A stretch of DNA of 64,000 bases from Hemicordylus capensis (Eukaryota > Chordata > Lepidosauria > Squamata > Cordylidae): assembly GCF_027244095.1 (NCBI RefSeq), contig NC_069671.1, forward strand, positions 3,472,001 to 3,536,000, read 5' to 3'. The notes under the pieces were generated by a model. It saw only the letters and a program-made list of their open reading frames with translations, did not search any database and was not told the origin of the DNA. A program made the position numbers and the translations under genes. This document shows, one piece after another, positions 41,797-54,133 of the stretch (its first letter is position 1; each line of letters begins with the position of its first letter).

Positions 41797-44700
41797 AAGA
41801 CCCACATCCTGGGTGCGGATGGGTGGGAAAGGGAAGGAGAGCTGGTCTTGTGGTAGCAAGCATGAATTGTCCTCTTTGCTAAGCAGGCTCTCCCCTGGTT
41901 TGCATTTGGATGGGAGACGACATGTATGGGCACTATAAGATATTCCCTTTAGGGGATGGAGCCGCTCTGGGAAGAGCACCTGCCTGCTTGCATGCAGAAA
42001 TGTCCAAATTCTTTCCCTGGCAACATCTCCAAGATCGGGCTGAGAGAGAGACTCCTGCCTGCAACCTTGGAGAAGCCGCTGCCAGTCTGTGAAGGCAATA
42101 CTGAGCTAGATGGACTAAGGGTCTGACTCAGTATGTGGCAGCTTCCTATGTTCCGATGGCAAAGCAAATCTCTTTAGCTGGATCCCAGTGTAGACTTTTG
42201 CAGAGGAACATAGGATGGGTGGATGGATTGATGTGTATATAATTGCCAGCTATACAAATGGCCCTGTTCAGAGTAAAGGTAAAATGTGCCATTGAGTTGG
42301 GGTGGACTCTTGGTGACCATAGAGCCACGTGGTTTTCTTTGGTAGGATACAGGAGGGCAATACCATTGCCTCCTCCCATGCAGTATGAGATGACGCCTTT
42401 CAGCATCTTCCTCTATCGCTGCTGCCCTATATAGGTGCTTCCCATAGTCTGGGAAACAGACCAGTGGGGATTTGAACAGGCAGCCTCTGGCTTGCTAGTT
42501 AAGTTATTTCTCTGCTGCTACATTAGATGGCTAGTCCTGTTTAGAGTAAGGTAAGGTCAGGATAAGAGACAAATTTTTGCCCTCAAGGAGCTTACCATCG
42601 AAACGGTGGCCTTTGATTTATTTCGGTTTTTTTTGCTCATTGTGTGATGAGGAGGCGACCAAAGGGGTGAATGAGCTCCAGGATGTCTAGTGATGGCCTC
42701 TCTGCAAAATAGTTTAAAGACAAACTCTACATTTCTTGACAACCCCAAATGTACAATTTCACAGTTAGGCATCATATATTGTTTGTGCATTCTCATTGTT
42801 GCAAACGCCTCCACTTTTCTCCGGGCTAAAATACATAAAATGTTTAAAAGTCTGCACAGAAATGGAGCGGAGTTGTGAGGTTCGGTTCTCAGAGGACAGC
42901 TTCAGCCGCAAGGAATGTGCTGGCCATTTCTCAGCATCCAAAGGGTTTTACAATTAGGGAGAGGAGAGCTGGTCTTATGGTAGCAAGCAGGACTTGTCCC
43001 CTTAGCTAAGCAGAGTCTACCCTGGTTGCATATGAATGGGAGACTTGATGTGTGAGCACTGGAAGAGATTCCTCTTAGGGGATGGATCTGCTCTGGGAAG
43101 AGCAGAAGGTTCCAAGTTCCCTCCCTGGCAGCATCTCCAAGATAGGGCTGAGAGAGACTTGTGCCTGCAATCTTGGAGAAGCTGCTGCCAGTCTGGGTAG
43201 ACAATACTGAGCTAGATGGACCAATGGTCTGACTTGGTATAAGGCAGCTTCCTGTGTTCCTAGGGAGATGGAGCCATAGCACAGAGGTTTTTTGCATGCC
43301 GGGAGTCCCTATTTCCCCCTCCAGATGAAGGATCTCCCTGCTCTGCTATGCCATGAATCCCTAGAGAGTTGCTGCCAGTCAGAGCAGACACTGCTCGGTT
43401 AGATAGACTAATGTACTGACTCAGTAGATTTCAGCCTCCTATGTTCCCATTTCACATTATCCTGATATCCCAAATGGCTTAATTTGAGCCTGTGTTCAAT
43501 ACCAGAAGCTTAAACCCTGAAAGTATAAAGTGGGGAGTTAATGTAATTTGCACTCTGTTAAATTTGGGCCATCTCCCAGTCTTGTTATTCCAGAGGCGGA
43601 TACTCTTCTGCTACCAGAAGATAAGGCCGTATTGAATAAACGATTCTGCTGGCTGATCCTACTCTGGGGGAAATAACAAATTCTCCGTGAAAGGCAGCAT
43701 AGTCAGACATTGTTCCCTGGTGGTAGAAGAATACCAGAACCATCTTCAATTCAAATGGTTCGAGCTCAGCCCCCTTGGCTCCATGCGGAGGCAACCAAAA
43801 AGGGGGGATTGGCTTAATTTGAGCCAAACTGGGCCCAGTTCGGATAGAACCGGTTCGGCCCAGTTCGGATAGAACCGGTTCGGCCCAGTTCGGATAGAAC
43901 CAGTTCGGCCCGCTTTGGATAGAACCGGTTCGGCCCAGTTCGGATAGAACCGGTTCGGCCCGCTTTGGATAGAACCGGTTCGGCCCGGTTCGGATAGAAC
44001 CGGTTCGGCCCGCTTTGGATAGAACCGGTTCGGCCCGGTTCGACTGGTTTGGGATGCTTGTTAAAAGGGAATCCAGTAAGGAGGAAAGCTCTGGAAAGGG
44101 ATACCCTTCCCAGATCTCCATGCACACCTTCCAAGATGGTGTCAGGGCCCAAGAGGGCACCGTTTTCCCCACCAGTACAGGACCAAGGGAGGGCAGCAGT
44201 GCATGATGGGAACAGCTTCGCACAGGCCCATCAACAATTAGCCAGGGCTTCTCAGCACTTTCCTCCTGGAGTTCTTAAGAGAGCACTCTCTGTCTCTCTG
44301 GAAAATCCCTCCCAGTACTGAGAAAAGTGCATTACTTGGTAGAAGTCAGCACACTGGGAAATGACTCTCACATTGAAGCTTTTTCTTGCCAAAGTGGCCA
44401 CCGGCTGAAAAAACACACAGCAAAGATGACCATTCTACACTATGCCTTCGTTAAAGTCTTGAGCACTGGGTGGTTCTCTGGAAGAGTCTTTGTGAGCATA
44501 TGCAGAGTGTGTATGTGACCAGTGCCTCCTCTTCTGGATAGCTGTGACCAATCACAGTCAACCTCCACATCGTCTCACACAGAAGCTTCCCCGCTGAATT
44601 CTGGGATTGAGAAGGAAAGCATCTGTGTGAGAAGGTGTGGCTTTCTGGTCATGCTGGCGCTGGGCACATGCTTTTGGGTTTCAAATTAAACACGGCAGGA

Positions 44701-45681
44701 CTTGGGGCCTCCTGTCCTATGGAAGGAGAGCTGGTCTTGTGGTCACAGACATGAATGGTCCCCTTTGCTAAGCAGGGTCCACCCTGGTTTGCATTTGAAT
44801 GGGAGACTACATGCGTGAGCACTGGAAGATATTCCCCTTAGGGAATGGGGCCACTCTAGGGAGAGCATCTATTCATTCATTCATTCAATTTCTATACCAT
44901 CCTTCCAAAAATGGCTCAGGGCGGTTTACACAGGAAAAAAAAAAAAAAAAAGATGGAACCCTGTCCCCAATGGTCTCACAATCTAAAAAGAAACATCAGA
45001 TAGACACCAGCAACAATCACTGGGTTCCAAGTTCCCTCCCTGGCAGCATCACCAAGAAAGGGCTAAGAGAGATTCCAGCCTGCAACCTTGGAGAAGCCGC
45101 TGCCAGTCTGTGTAAGCAATACTGAGCCAGATAGACCAATGGTCTGACTCAGTATATGGCAGTTTCCTATACTCCTATGCCCTCTGCAGGTACGTGTTCA
45201 TCATCCAGAAGGGCTACCAGGAGAGCGAGTCGGGCCCAGAGAGCTCGGTCATCACCAAGGTCAAGGGTGTCACCCGCTCGGAGCACAAGGTCTGGGATGT
45301 GGAAGAATATGTGAAGCCCCCGGAGGTGAGGACTCGAGAGTGCCCTCTCCAGGCAGAGGAGTGGCATGTGCCTGGAAAACCACGGCCGTGTGATGGGACA
45401 CAGGGGGGCTCCAGGCTTGATCCGGAGCTGTGGGGTGTTTGGGGAAAGACCCCAGCGGAGCCGCTGAGGGTGCTGTTCCAGACGGAGTACTGCTCTGACT
45501 CAGGATCAGGCTCATGCTTACTTGGAAAGGAGTCCGATTCGATGCCAAGGGTTCGACTCTGGATTGGAGTCTTAGATACACCAAGAGAGTGTATGCTGTT
45601 GATACACAAAATACCTTTTTGTTGATAAACAAAGTACTGTATTTTGAGCTTCTGTGCAGTGAACTGGTACTGCAAGCTTCT

Positions 45682-45776
<95 letters not shown>

Positions 45777-48700
45777 CCTTCCTCCCTCCCTCTCTTTCCT
45801 GTCCTCCCTTCCTCTTCCCTCCCTCCCTCCTCCCTTCCTCTCTCTCTCTCTGCCTCAGTTTCCCTCCAGCTTTTACCCGCCCTTCTGCTCCCCTCTCCCC
45901 TACCACAGTATCCAACCAGCTGCCTTATCCTCCCTTCCTTTCATCTCAGTTTCCCTCCAGCTGTCTTCCTTTCCCTTTCCCTTTCCTTCTTGAATCTCTG
46001 GGCCAGTTGCATATCTCTCAGCCTAACCTACCTCACAGGGTTGTTGTGAAGATAAACATAACCACGTACACCGCTCTGAGCTCCTCGGAGGAAGAGTGGG
46101 ATATAAATGTAAATCATCATCATCATCTCCTCCTCCTCCTCCTCCCTGGATACGGACTTGAAATGTTCTGCACAGATTTAACGGGTTCCCTGGGAGTGCT
46201 TGAATTACAGCGGGGTGGGGTGTCTCGCACAAACCCTGCCACACAATGAGCCAAATCATGCTCCCTTCAAAGAAACAGTAGCAAAGGAAGCAATCTGAAA
46301 ATCTAAAGCCCCCCCCCCCCACACCATCCGACCACAAAAGCCAATAGAATTCTGGCCCAGGACTGGTAGAAAGGATAGTCCATTGCGCAAATGTGCGCAT
46401 GTCGGACTGGAGAACAGAAAGGCAGAGCTGGGTTCACGGAATCAAGGGCAGGTGGCCATGGAGGCCACCGAGCAGTTCACGACGCAGCAAGCTGGTGGAT
46501 CGGGGCCTTTCTCCTCTCTCCTGCTCTCTCTCCTCTGCAGGGAGGCAGCGTGTTCAGCATCATCACCCGCGTCCAGGTCACCCCCTCGCAGACTCAGAAG
46601 ACCTGCCCAGAGGTAGGAGAGCTCGAATCAGACCAAAGTTCCCATCTGCACTGGCTTCACCCCCAATGGGTGTTACTGGAGTGGAAACCCAACGGAAGAT
46701 TCACGCTAAGCCCCAACCTTGAGTTGAGCTGGCCAGAAAACTCCCCCTTCTTCACTCTCATCTTATTTATCTCTTAATTTAACCCTTGTTTATTTTTCTA
46801 TGTAAATGGCTTTGAGAACTTGTATTGATCAGGAGGAGGACCAGCGTACCCTGTAAGAGGGATTTCCAGATATTGTTGACTACAACTCCCAGCATTCCTG
46901 GATGCAATAGCCTTTGGCTTGGGATTATGGGAGTTGTAGTCAACAACGTCTGGGATTCCCTCTTACAGGGTACACTGGAGGGGACCCCATAAGGCCATTC
47001 AGTCCAGAGTCTGAAATGACCTGGCTGCAACCTACCTGGCTTGGCTGAAGCCACCTTCTCACTGGACTCTTGCCTCTGCTCCCCACAGACCACAAGGGTG
47101 GAGAACGCTTTGTGCAGCTCCGACCACAATTGTGCCCAGGGCAAGATGGACATGTTGGGGAACGGTGAGTTGCTGTGTCCTCACATGAGAGAATTGTGTC
47201 TTCACATCAGAGAGGAGACCTGGTCTTGTGGTAGCAAGCTTGACTCGTCCCCTTAGCTAAGCAGGGTCCTCCCTGGTTGCATATGAAAGGGAGACTAGAA
47301 GTGTGAGCACTGGAAGATATTCCCCTCAGGGGATGGAGCCGCTCTGGGAAGAGCAGAAGGTTTCAAGTTCCCTCCCTGGCAGCATCTCCAAGATCGGGCT
47401 GAGAGAGATTCCTGCCTGCAAACTTTGAGAAGCCGCTGCCAGTCTGGGTAGGCACAATACTGAGCTAGATGGACCAATGGTCTGACTCAGTATAAGGCAG
47501 CTCCCTATGTTCCTAGCCTTTCCTTTCTCTGCCCCCTCTGCCACTTTCAATGTGTGCAAAGTTTGCTTTTGAGAGGGTGATGCCCCCACCAGAGGCACGG
47601 GGCATAAGAATACCCTGGGTTGCCCCCTGTGCCTTAGGCAAGCCATTGAGACTCAGCTCCTGTCTGCAGTGTGCCCTGCGGAGTCCAGCAGGAGCTGTGG
47701 GAGAACCCGCTTCCATCTGTGTGCCTGTCTTTCCCTCCCCGTAGGAGAAAAGACAGGGCGTTGTGTTGCCTATAACCTCACCGATAAAACCTGTGAGATC
47801 ATGGCCTGGTGTCCTGTGGAAAATGGAACGGCGGTCAGGTAATGAGAACATCAGGAATTCATCAATGGAGAAGAAGGAGTTTCACTACTCAGATGTGGCT
47901 TGGGAGTCTTCCTACCAGAGGAGGTTCACTGGAAGATCTTGATCCAAAAGTCCTAGAGAAAAGTGGTGCTTTCTTTCCTCCAGGGGTGTTAAATGTGGTA
48001 CTTTTAGGCTGACACCCACTTCAAGAAATCTTTGGGTCAAACTACATGGCATGTTAAATGTGCCTTTGTCCAGTTCAAGGCTGGTTTTTATTCTTAAACT
48101 AGTATTTTTAAGCCCGTTATGATAACGGGCGCTAGCTTTCTCTCACGCCTTTAAGTGTTTTTATTTATTTTTTAACCTTTCTGAGGCCGGGGGTGGAGCG
48201 GAGGCCGTAGAAATCATTTTAAAAAATGCTGCCGCGGCCGACGCCACCGACCTACCACCCTCCCTCCCAACAGCCGAGTCCACCTTACCCCGGCCCGTGT
48301 CAGTCGGGCAAAGATAGTCCTTAATTTCAGAGGCAGAGAGGAGCTTGCAAATAGAGCTCCTCTCTGTGCAAAGGCTCTGCCGGAACTGGCAGTATGGACG
48401 TAAAGGACGCAGTAAGCATCCTTTGTGCCCAAAACGCCATTTTGGGAAGAGGCTTTGCAGAGAGAGGAGCTCTGCTTGCGAGCTCCTCTCTGCCTCTGAA
48501 ATTAAGGACTATCTTCGCCCGACTGACACGGGCCGGGGTAAGGTGGACTTGGCAGTTGGGAGGGAGGGTGGTAGGTCGTTGGCGTCGGCCGCGGCAGCAT
48601 TTTTTTCTTCCTCCTTCCTGGCTCCGGTGGTGCCGCCAGGCCTCGGCTGGCTTCCCCCGCCACCTCTCCCCCCTGCCTGGCTTTGGTGGCGTGGCCAGGC

Positions 48701-51700
48701 CTCGGCAGCGGCATCGCCGCCGCCTCGGCCAGTTCCCCCCGCCGCCACATACCCGGATTTTTCGGGACGGCTGCTTCTGGCCGCCCAAGATGGCCACCGG
48801 GTGCTGGCGGTCGTGTCTCCCTTGCTCTGTTCTGGGCATGCGCTTCGCGCATGCCCAGAACAGCCCAGGGAGGCACAAACACACGCCTTGGTGTCCGTCC
48901 ACGGACGGACACCAAGGGTTTTATTAGAGAGGATAGTAAGTGTCCATAGCATAGGCAGACCAGTCCTCCAAGGCAGGCTGACACACACAGTCTGGAGGGG
49001 AGGGCTAGTCTACTCACTGGCTTCAAGTAATCGACCAGCAATCCTTGGAAAAATGGTGCTCAAATCACCCAAATTTATTTGATCCAAATCAGGGGTGATT
49101 CTCCTCAACCCCAAATCATGCCCTTTATTGCCCTGAGACCTTTTGGAAGGGCGGTATAGAAATCTAATAAATAAATAAATAAATAATAAAAATATTGGGG
49201 GGGATTCAATTTGAGGCCGAATCCCTGAATCACCCCCCAATTTGTCCCGAATCGATTCGAGGTCGAATCAAATTGCACATCCCTCATATTTATCTCTGAG
49301 ACATTTTTCCACACCCAAAATCCCCCAGGGATTGAACCTGGATATTTCCGTGTGCAAAGTCTGTGCTGAGCTAGAGATGACTCCCTGAGTCTAACAACCA
49401 GAGGGAGCTGTTCTTTAAAACTGGAGAAGAAGTGCCCTGCCTACTTAAGTCTGCTCTCCAGCACTGAGGTGTGTTTGTGTGTGTGTGGTTCCTTTCAGTT
49501 GGGCTTTTGCCATGGACACTGTCTCAGTTTGGGGGGGGCAAGCTTGTCTATGTTTGAATGTGTCTATGTACTGGCTTGGGGGGGGGAGTCACAGTTTGTT
49601 TATCTGCTCCTTACTTGCTGTCTTGCATTCAAACTGAGAGGTTCTCCCTCTCTCTGCATAAGAGACTGTTAGCCTGTTGATTGTTTTCTTAGTCTCTGTT
49701 CTAGTTAGTCATAAATATTTTATTTATTTTAACCATTTTATTTATTTATTTAAATCCATGTAGACTGCTTTGGGAACCTGTGTTGAAAAGTAGTATAGAA
49801 ATATTCATCTGATTCATATTCCTAAATATCAAACTCTCATTTCTCAGTTATGCTTCCTGTATAAATTACTCACAGAAGAGAAGTAATTTCTCTGCAATAC
49901 TTTCCAGCTTGCTTTAGTTCAATAATATTGGTCTTTTTTTCTTGCTAGCGAGAAATTGGGGAAGATGGCGCCAGAGTTTACCATCCTGATCAAGAACAAC
50001 ATCCATTTCCCTCGCTTCCGCTTTTCCAAGTAAGAATGCCGCATTGTCCAGGCAGTAGAGGCTTAGACAAATTCATGGAGGACAGGTCTATCAATGGCTA
50101 CTGCTCTGGTGGCTATGGGTTCCCTCCAGCCTCAGAGGGACAATGCCCTCTCAATACCAGTTGCAAGGGAGCAACAGCAGGAGAGAGGGCATGCCCTCAC
50201 CTCTTGCCTGTGGGCTTGTCCAGGGGCATTGCTAGGAGAGAGAGGGCCTGTGTTCACCCCTTTCCCTAGTGGCCCCTCGGAGTGAGGGAGATAATGAAGA
50301 AAATAGGAGGGGTCGTGCTGGGGGCCCCCCTCAGGAGCTGGAGTTCTTTGAATCCCTCTGCTCAATTATAGCTTCACCCCTGGGCTTCTCAGAGGCATCT
50401 GGTGGGCCACTGTGTAAAATAGGATGCTGGACTGGATAGGCCTTGGGCCTGATCCAGCAGGGCAGTTCTCATGTTCTTATGCTCAGTGCACTAGTATGGA
50501 GGTGGTCCAGCAAAGGTCCCTGGCCAGCCCGTGTTGAAGGAAGTTCCAACAGTAGGTCAGAAAACTTGATTATGTGGATACCCTTTGGATGAGGCCAAGA
50601 GGCAAATCCACCATCTATGCCGAGGACCTCACTTGCCAAGGACCTCATTTTCCTGACCTCACTTGCCGAGGACCTCATTTTCCCAACTACAACTCTCACC
50701 ATCCCCAGCCACAATGTCTGTTTTAGTCTACCAACAACCAAAACCCTTGAGCTATGCAGTGTCAACTTGGTTCTTCTCAATCCACTCCGGCAGGGTCCAA
50801 AATGGCCATGCGGCCCTGCCTTCAGAGGACGTGTGTGTTTCTCATAATCCTGGCTTTGTCTCCCCCTAGGGGCAACATCAAGGACAGTAAGGATGGCTAC
50901 CTGCGGAATTGTACCTTCAATGAGACCACCGATCTTTACTGCCCCATCTTCAAGCTGGGCTTCATCGTGGAGCAGGCAGGAGAGAATTTCACTGAGCTGG
51001 CTGAAAAGGTATCGATCGCACAACGGTTATCCCTTGGTGAAGCCTCATTGCATCCTCCTTCACTCCCACAAAACGTGGGGGTGGCTACAGGCTTTGGTGC
51101 TTTTCCAGAGGTTCTCAGACTTGCCTCCATAGATGTTGTTGGACTACAACTGTCATCATCCCCGGCCCCAATGGCCAAAGGTGGTTGTGTCTGGGGATGA
51201 TGGGAGTTGTAGTCCAGAAACATCTGGGGACCGAAGGTTGGGATGAGAACCCCTGGTGTGAGGCATAGGAAGCATCTGGGTTCAAATCCTCAGTTATTAC
51301 TTGAAAGAACACCACCTCCATTGTGAGCCCTGGCCTCCTGTTGAGATCGTCTGGGGAGGTCCGTCTGCAGTTGCCACCATTTCGTCTCTGGTGGCTACTC
51401 AGGAATTGGCCTTCTCTAATGCTGCCCCAAGACTTTGGAATGTGCTCCCTGCTGAAATAAGAGCCTCCCCATCTCCGACAGCTTTTAAAAGGGCTCTTAA
51501 AAGGTAAAGTATGTTGTCGTCAGTGTCGACTCCTGGCGGCCACAGAGCCCTGTGGTTGTCTTTGGTAGAATACAGGAGGAGTTGACCACTGCCTCTCCCC
51601 GCGCAGTATGAGATGATGCCTTTCAGCATCTTGCTATATCACTGCTGCCCGATAAAGGTGTTTCCCATAGTCTGGGAAACATACCAGCGGGGATTCGAAC

Positions 51701-53047
51701 CGGCAGCCTCTGACTTGCTAGTCAAGTCATTTCCCTGCTGCGCCATTAAGGAGGCTTCAAAAGGGCTGTTAAGATGCATTTATTCTCCTGGGCTTTTAAT
51801 CAGACTTACAGAATTTGTCCTTGTTTTCAAAATGTTTTGTTTGCTTTAAACTGTGCTGTTTTATTGTAAACCACCCAGTGACGTGAGTTTGGGGCGATAT
51901 AGAAATATGCTAAATAAAAAATAAAATAAAAAGCAAAATAAAATAAAATAAAGCCATGACATTTAGTAGGTGAGCCTGGCACAGTCACTTGCATTTCCTC
52001 TGTCTGATCTACCTCACAGGGCTATTGTAAGGATGGGGCACCTCTCTTCGACCCTGAGCTGTTTAGTGAGACTGCAGTGGAAATATGGTCCAGGTCAGGT
52101 GTCCCGGGAGCATCCTTTTATGGCCTTCCTCCTGGTCACTGCTTAGAGCAGGCCTGCTCAACTTGGAGTCCCCCAGCTGTTTTTGGACAACAGCTCCCAT
52201 AATCCCCAGCCACAATGGCCAATAGCCAGGGATTATGGGGATGGTAGGCCAACCTCTGCAGGAGGACAGAAGTTGAGCAGCCCTGGTTTAGAGCCTTCAC
52301 CTGAAGCTTGACGCATTGGGCTGAGGGCTGATCGCATCCCTCATCCCCTTCAGGGCAGCCTATGCCTGCGGGTTCCTGTCTGCTTCCTTCCCCTGAAGTC
52401 CCTGATGTCCACAGCCTCTCCAAGCCAAGGGCGCTGCTATTGCCAATTCCGGGAGCTGGCTGGCCTTTAATTGCCTCGCTCTCCACATCAGTCTGCTTTC
52501 ATGGCCCCCCTGGGACGGAGCACATCTTCTCCGCTGCTTCAGTCAAGCCGGGTCTGCCAGCCATCCCGGCAGTAATTGACAGAAGAAGCAACTGAGGCGA
52601 CCCCGAGGGAGATGTTCGTATGGATCTGTGAGGTTACTTCATTCAGCCAGGATCAGATGCTTTTCTCCGAGGTGACAGGAAGAGCCAGGAAAGGCTTTCG
52701 AAGGTCCGCTTTCCTTGAAGAGCGTGCACTGGAGAGTTGGTTCTCCCTGTCAGAAATCTGTTGCAGAATTGGCTGAATTCAGCAGATGTATTGATTGACA
52801 AGTTTTAGTGTGCCAGCCTTCCAGGACTGGCCCGGAGGCTCCCGGAATCAGCATCAGGATCTGAATAAAGACTTCTGAATAAAGCTGCCTTCAGGAGGCT
52901 TTGATGACTTGATATTGAGAAGAATATTGAGGACTAAAACCAGGGCGGTGGAGATTCTCCAGGAATAGCTTCAGTCAGAGCTGGCAATGCTGCTATTTAT
53001 TTTATTATTATTAATTATTATTATTATTATTATTATTATTATTTAAT

Positions 53048-53080
<33 letters not shown>

Positions 53081-53174
53081 CTCCTCTTCCTCCTCCTATT
53101 CTTCCTTCTCCTCCTCCTATTATTCCTCCTCCTCCTATTCCTCCTCCTATTCCTCTTCCTCTTCCTCCTCTTCC

Positions 53175-53208
<34 letters not shown>

Positions 53209-53297
53209 ATTCCTCCTCTTCTTCCTATTCCTCCTTCTCCTCCTCCTATTCCTCCTGTTCCTCCGCCTATAACTCCTCCTCCTATTCCTCCTCCTAT

Positions 53298-53329
<32 letters not shown>

Positions 53330-53589
53330 CTCCTCCTATTCCTCCTGTTCCTCCTCCTATTCCTCCTCCTCCTCCTCCTCCTCCTATTCCTATTCCTCCT
53401 CCTCCTATTCCTCCTCCTCCTATTCCTCCCTCCTCCTCCTATTCCGCCTCCTCCTCCTCCTCCCCTTTTCCTCCTCCTCCTCTTCCTCCTCCTACTGCTC
53501 CTCCCCCTCCCCTATTCCTCCCCTCCCCCTCCCCCTATTCCTCCTATTCCTCCTCCTATTCCTCTTCCTCCTCCTGCTCCTCCTCCTAT

Positions 53590-53621
<32 letters not shown>

Positions 53622-53957
53622 CTCCTCCCCCTCCTCCCCCTATTCCTCCTCCTCCCCTATTCCTCCTCCTCCTCCTCCCCCCTCCCCCCTCCCCCTCCAT
53701 TTGTATACCAACCAAAGCATATATCTCTGGGTTGTTTACACTAAAACAATACAAACAAAACAAAACAGTTAAAAAACATTACAATAATTTAAGATTTAAA
53801 ATAATGCTAAACACTATTAAGACAGTATCGAATTGTAAGCCTTTCCTTTATGCGATTTCCTCCAGATCTAGATCCCCCAAACAGTCCACAAATAATCACA
53901 ACCATCTCTTATACACCCCAAAACACAGGAAGGGGCATCAAGCTGATGCAGCCAGTA

Positions 53958-54041
<84 letters not shown>

Positions 54042-54078
54042 TGCTGGTCTATGACTGTAATAAAGGTTGATGATGATG

Positions 54079-54133
<55 letters not shown>

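Noticed and set aside
43830-44045. CRISPR-like array
   Set aside because: Units are head-to-tail without spacers, in a vertebrate intron.
43585-44223. 212-codon frame with [13 protein letters not shown] repeats as a repeat protein
   Set aside because: The 25-bp unit is open in several frames by chance; both strands give repeat peptides and there is no conserved flank.
45214-45915. 233-codon minus-strand frame with KERKKERK repeats
   Set aside because: It is a read-through of the (TTTC)n microsatellite and opposite-strand P2RX2 exon 2.
48345-49082. 245-codon frame and several overlapping frames of similar length
   Set aside because: They lie within the C+G-rich palindrome of the Helitron; frames on both strands mirror each other.
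53512-53763. Gly/Arg-rich minus-strand frame
   Set aside because: Product of the CCTCCT tract only.
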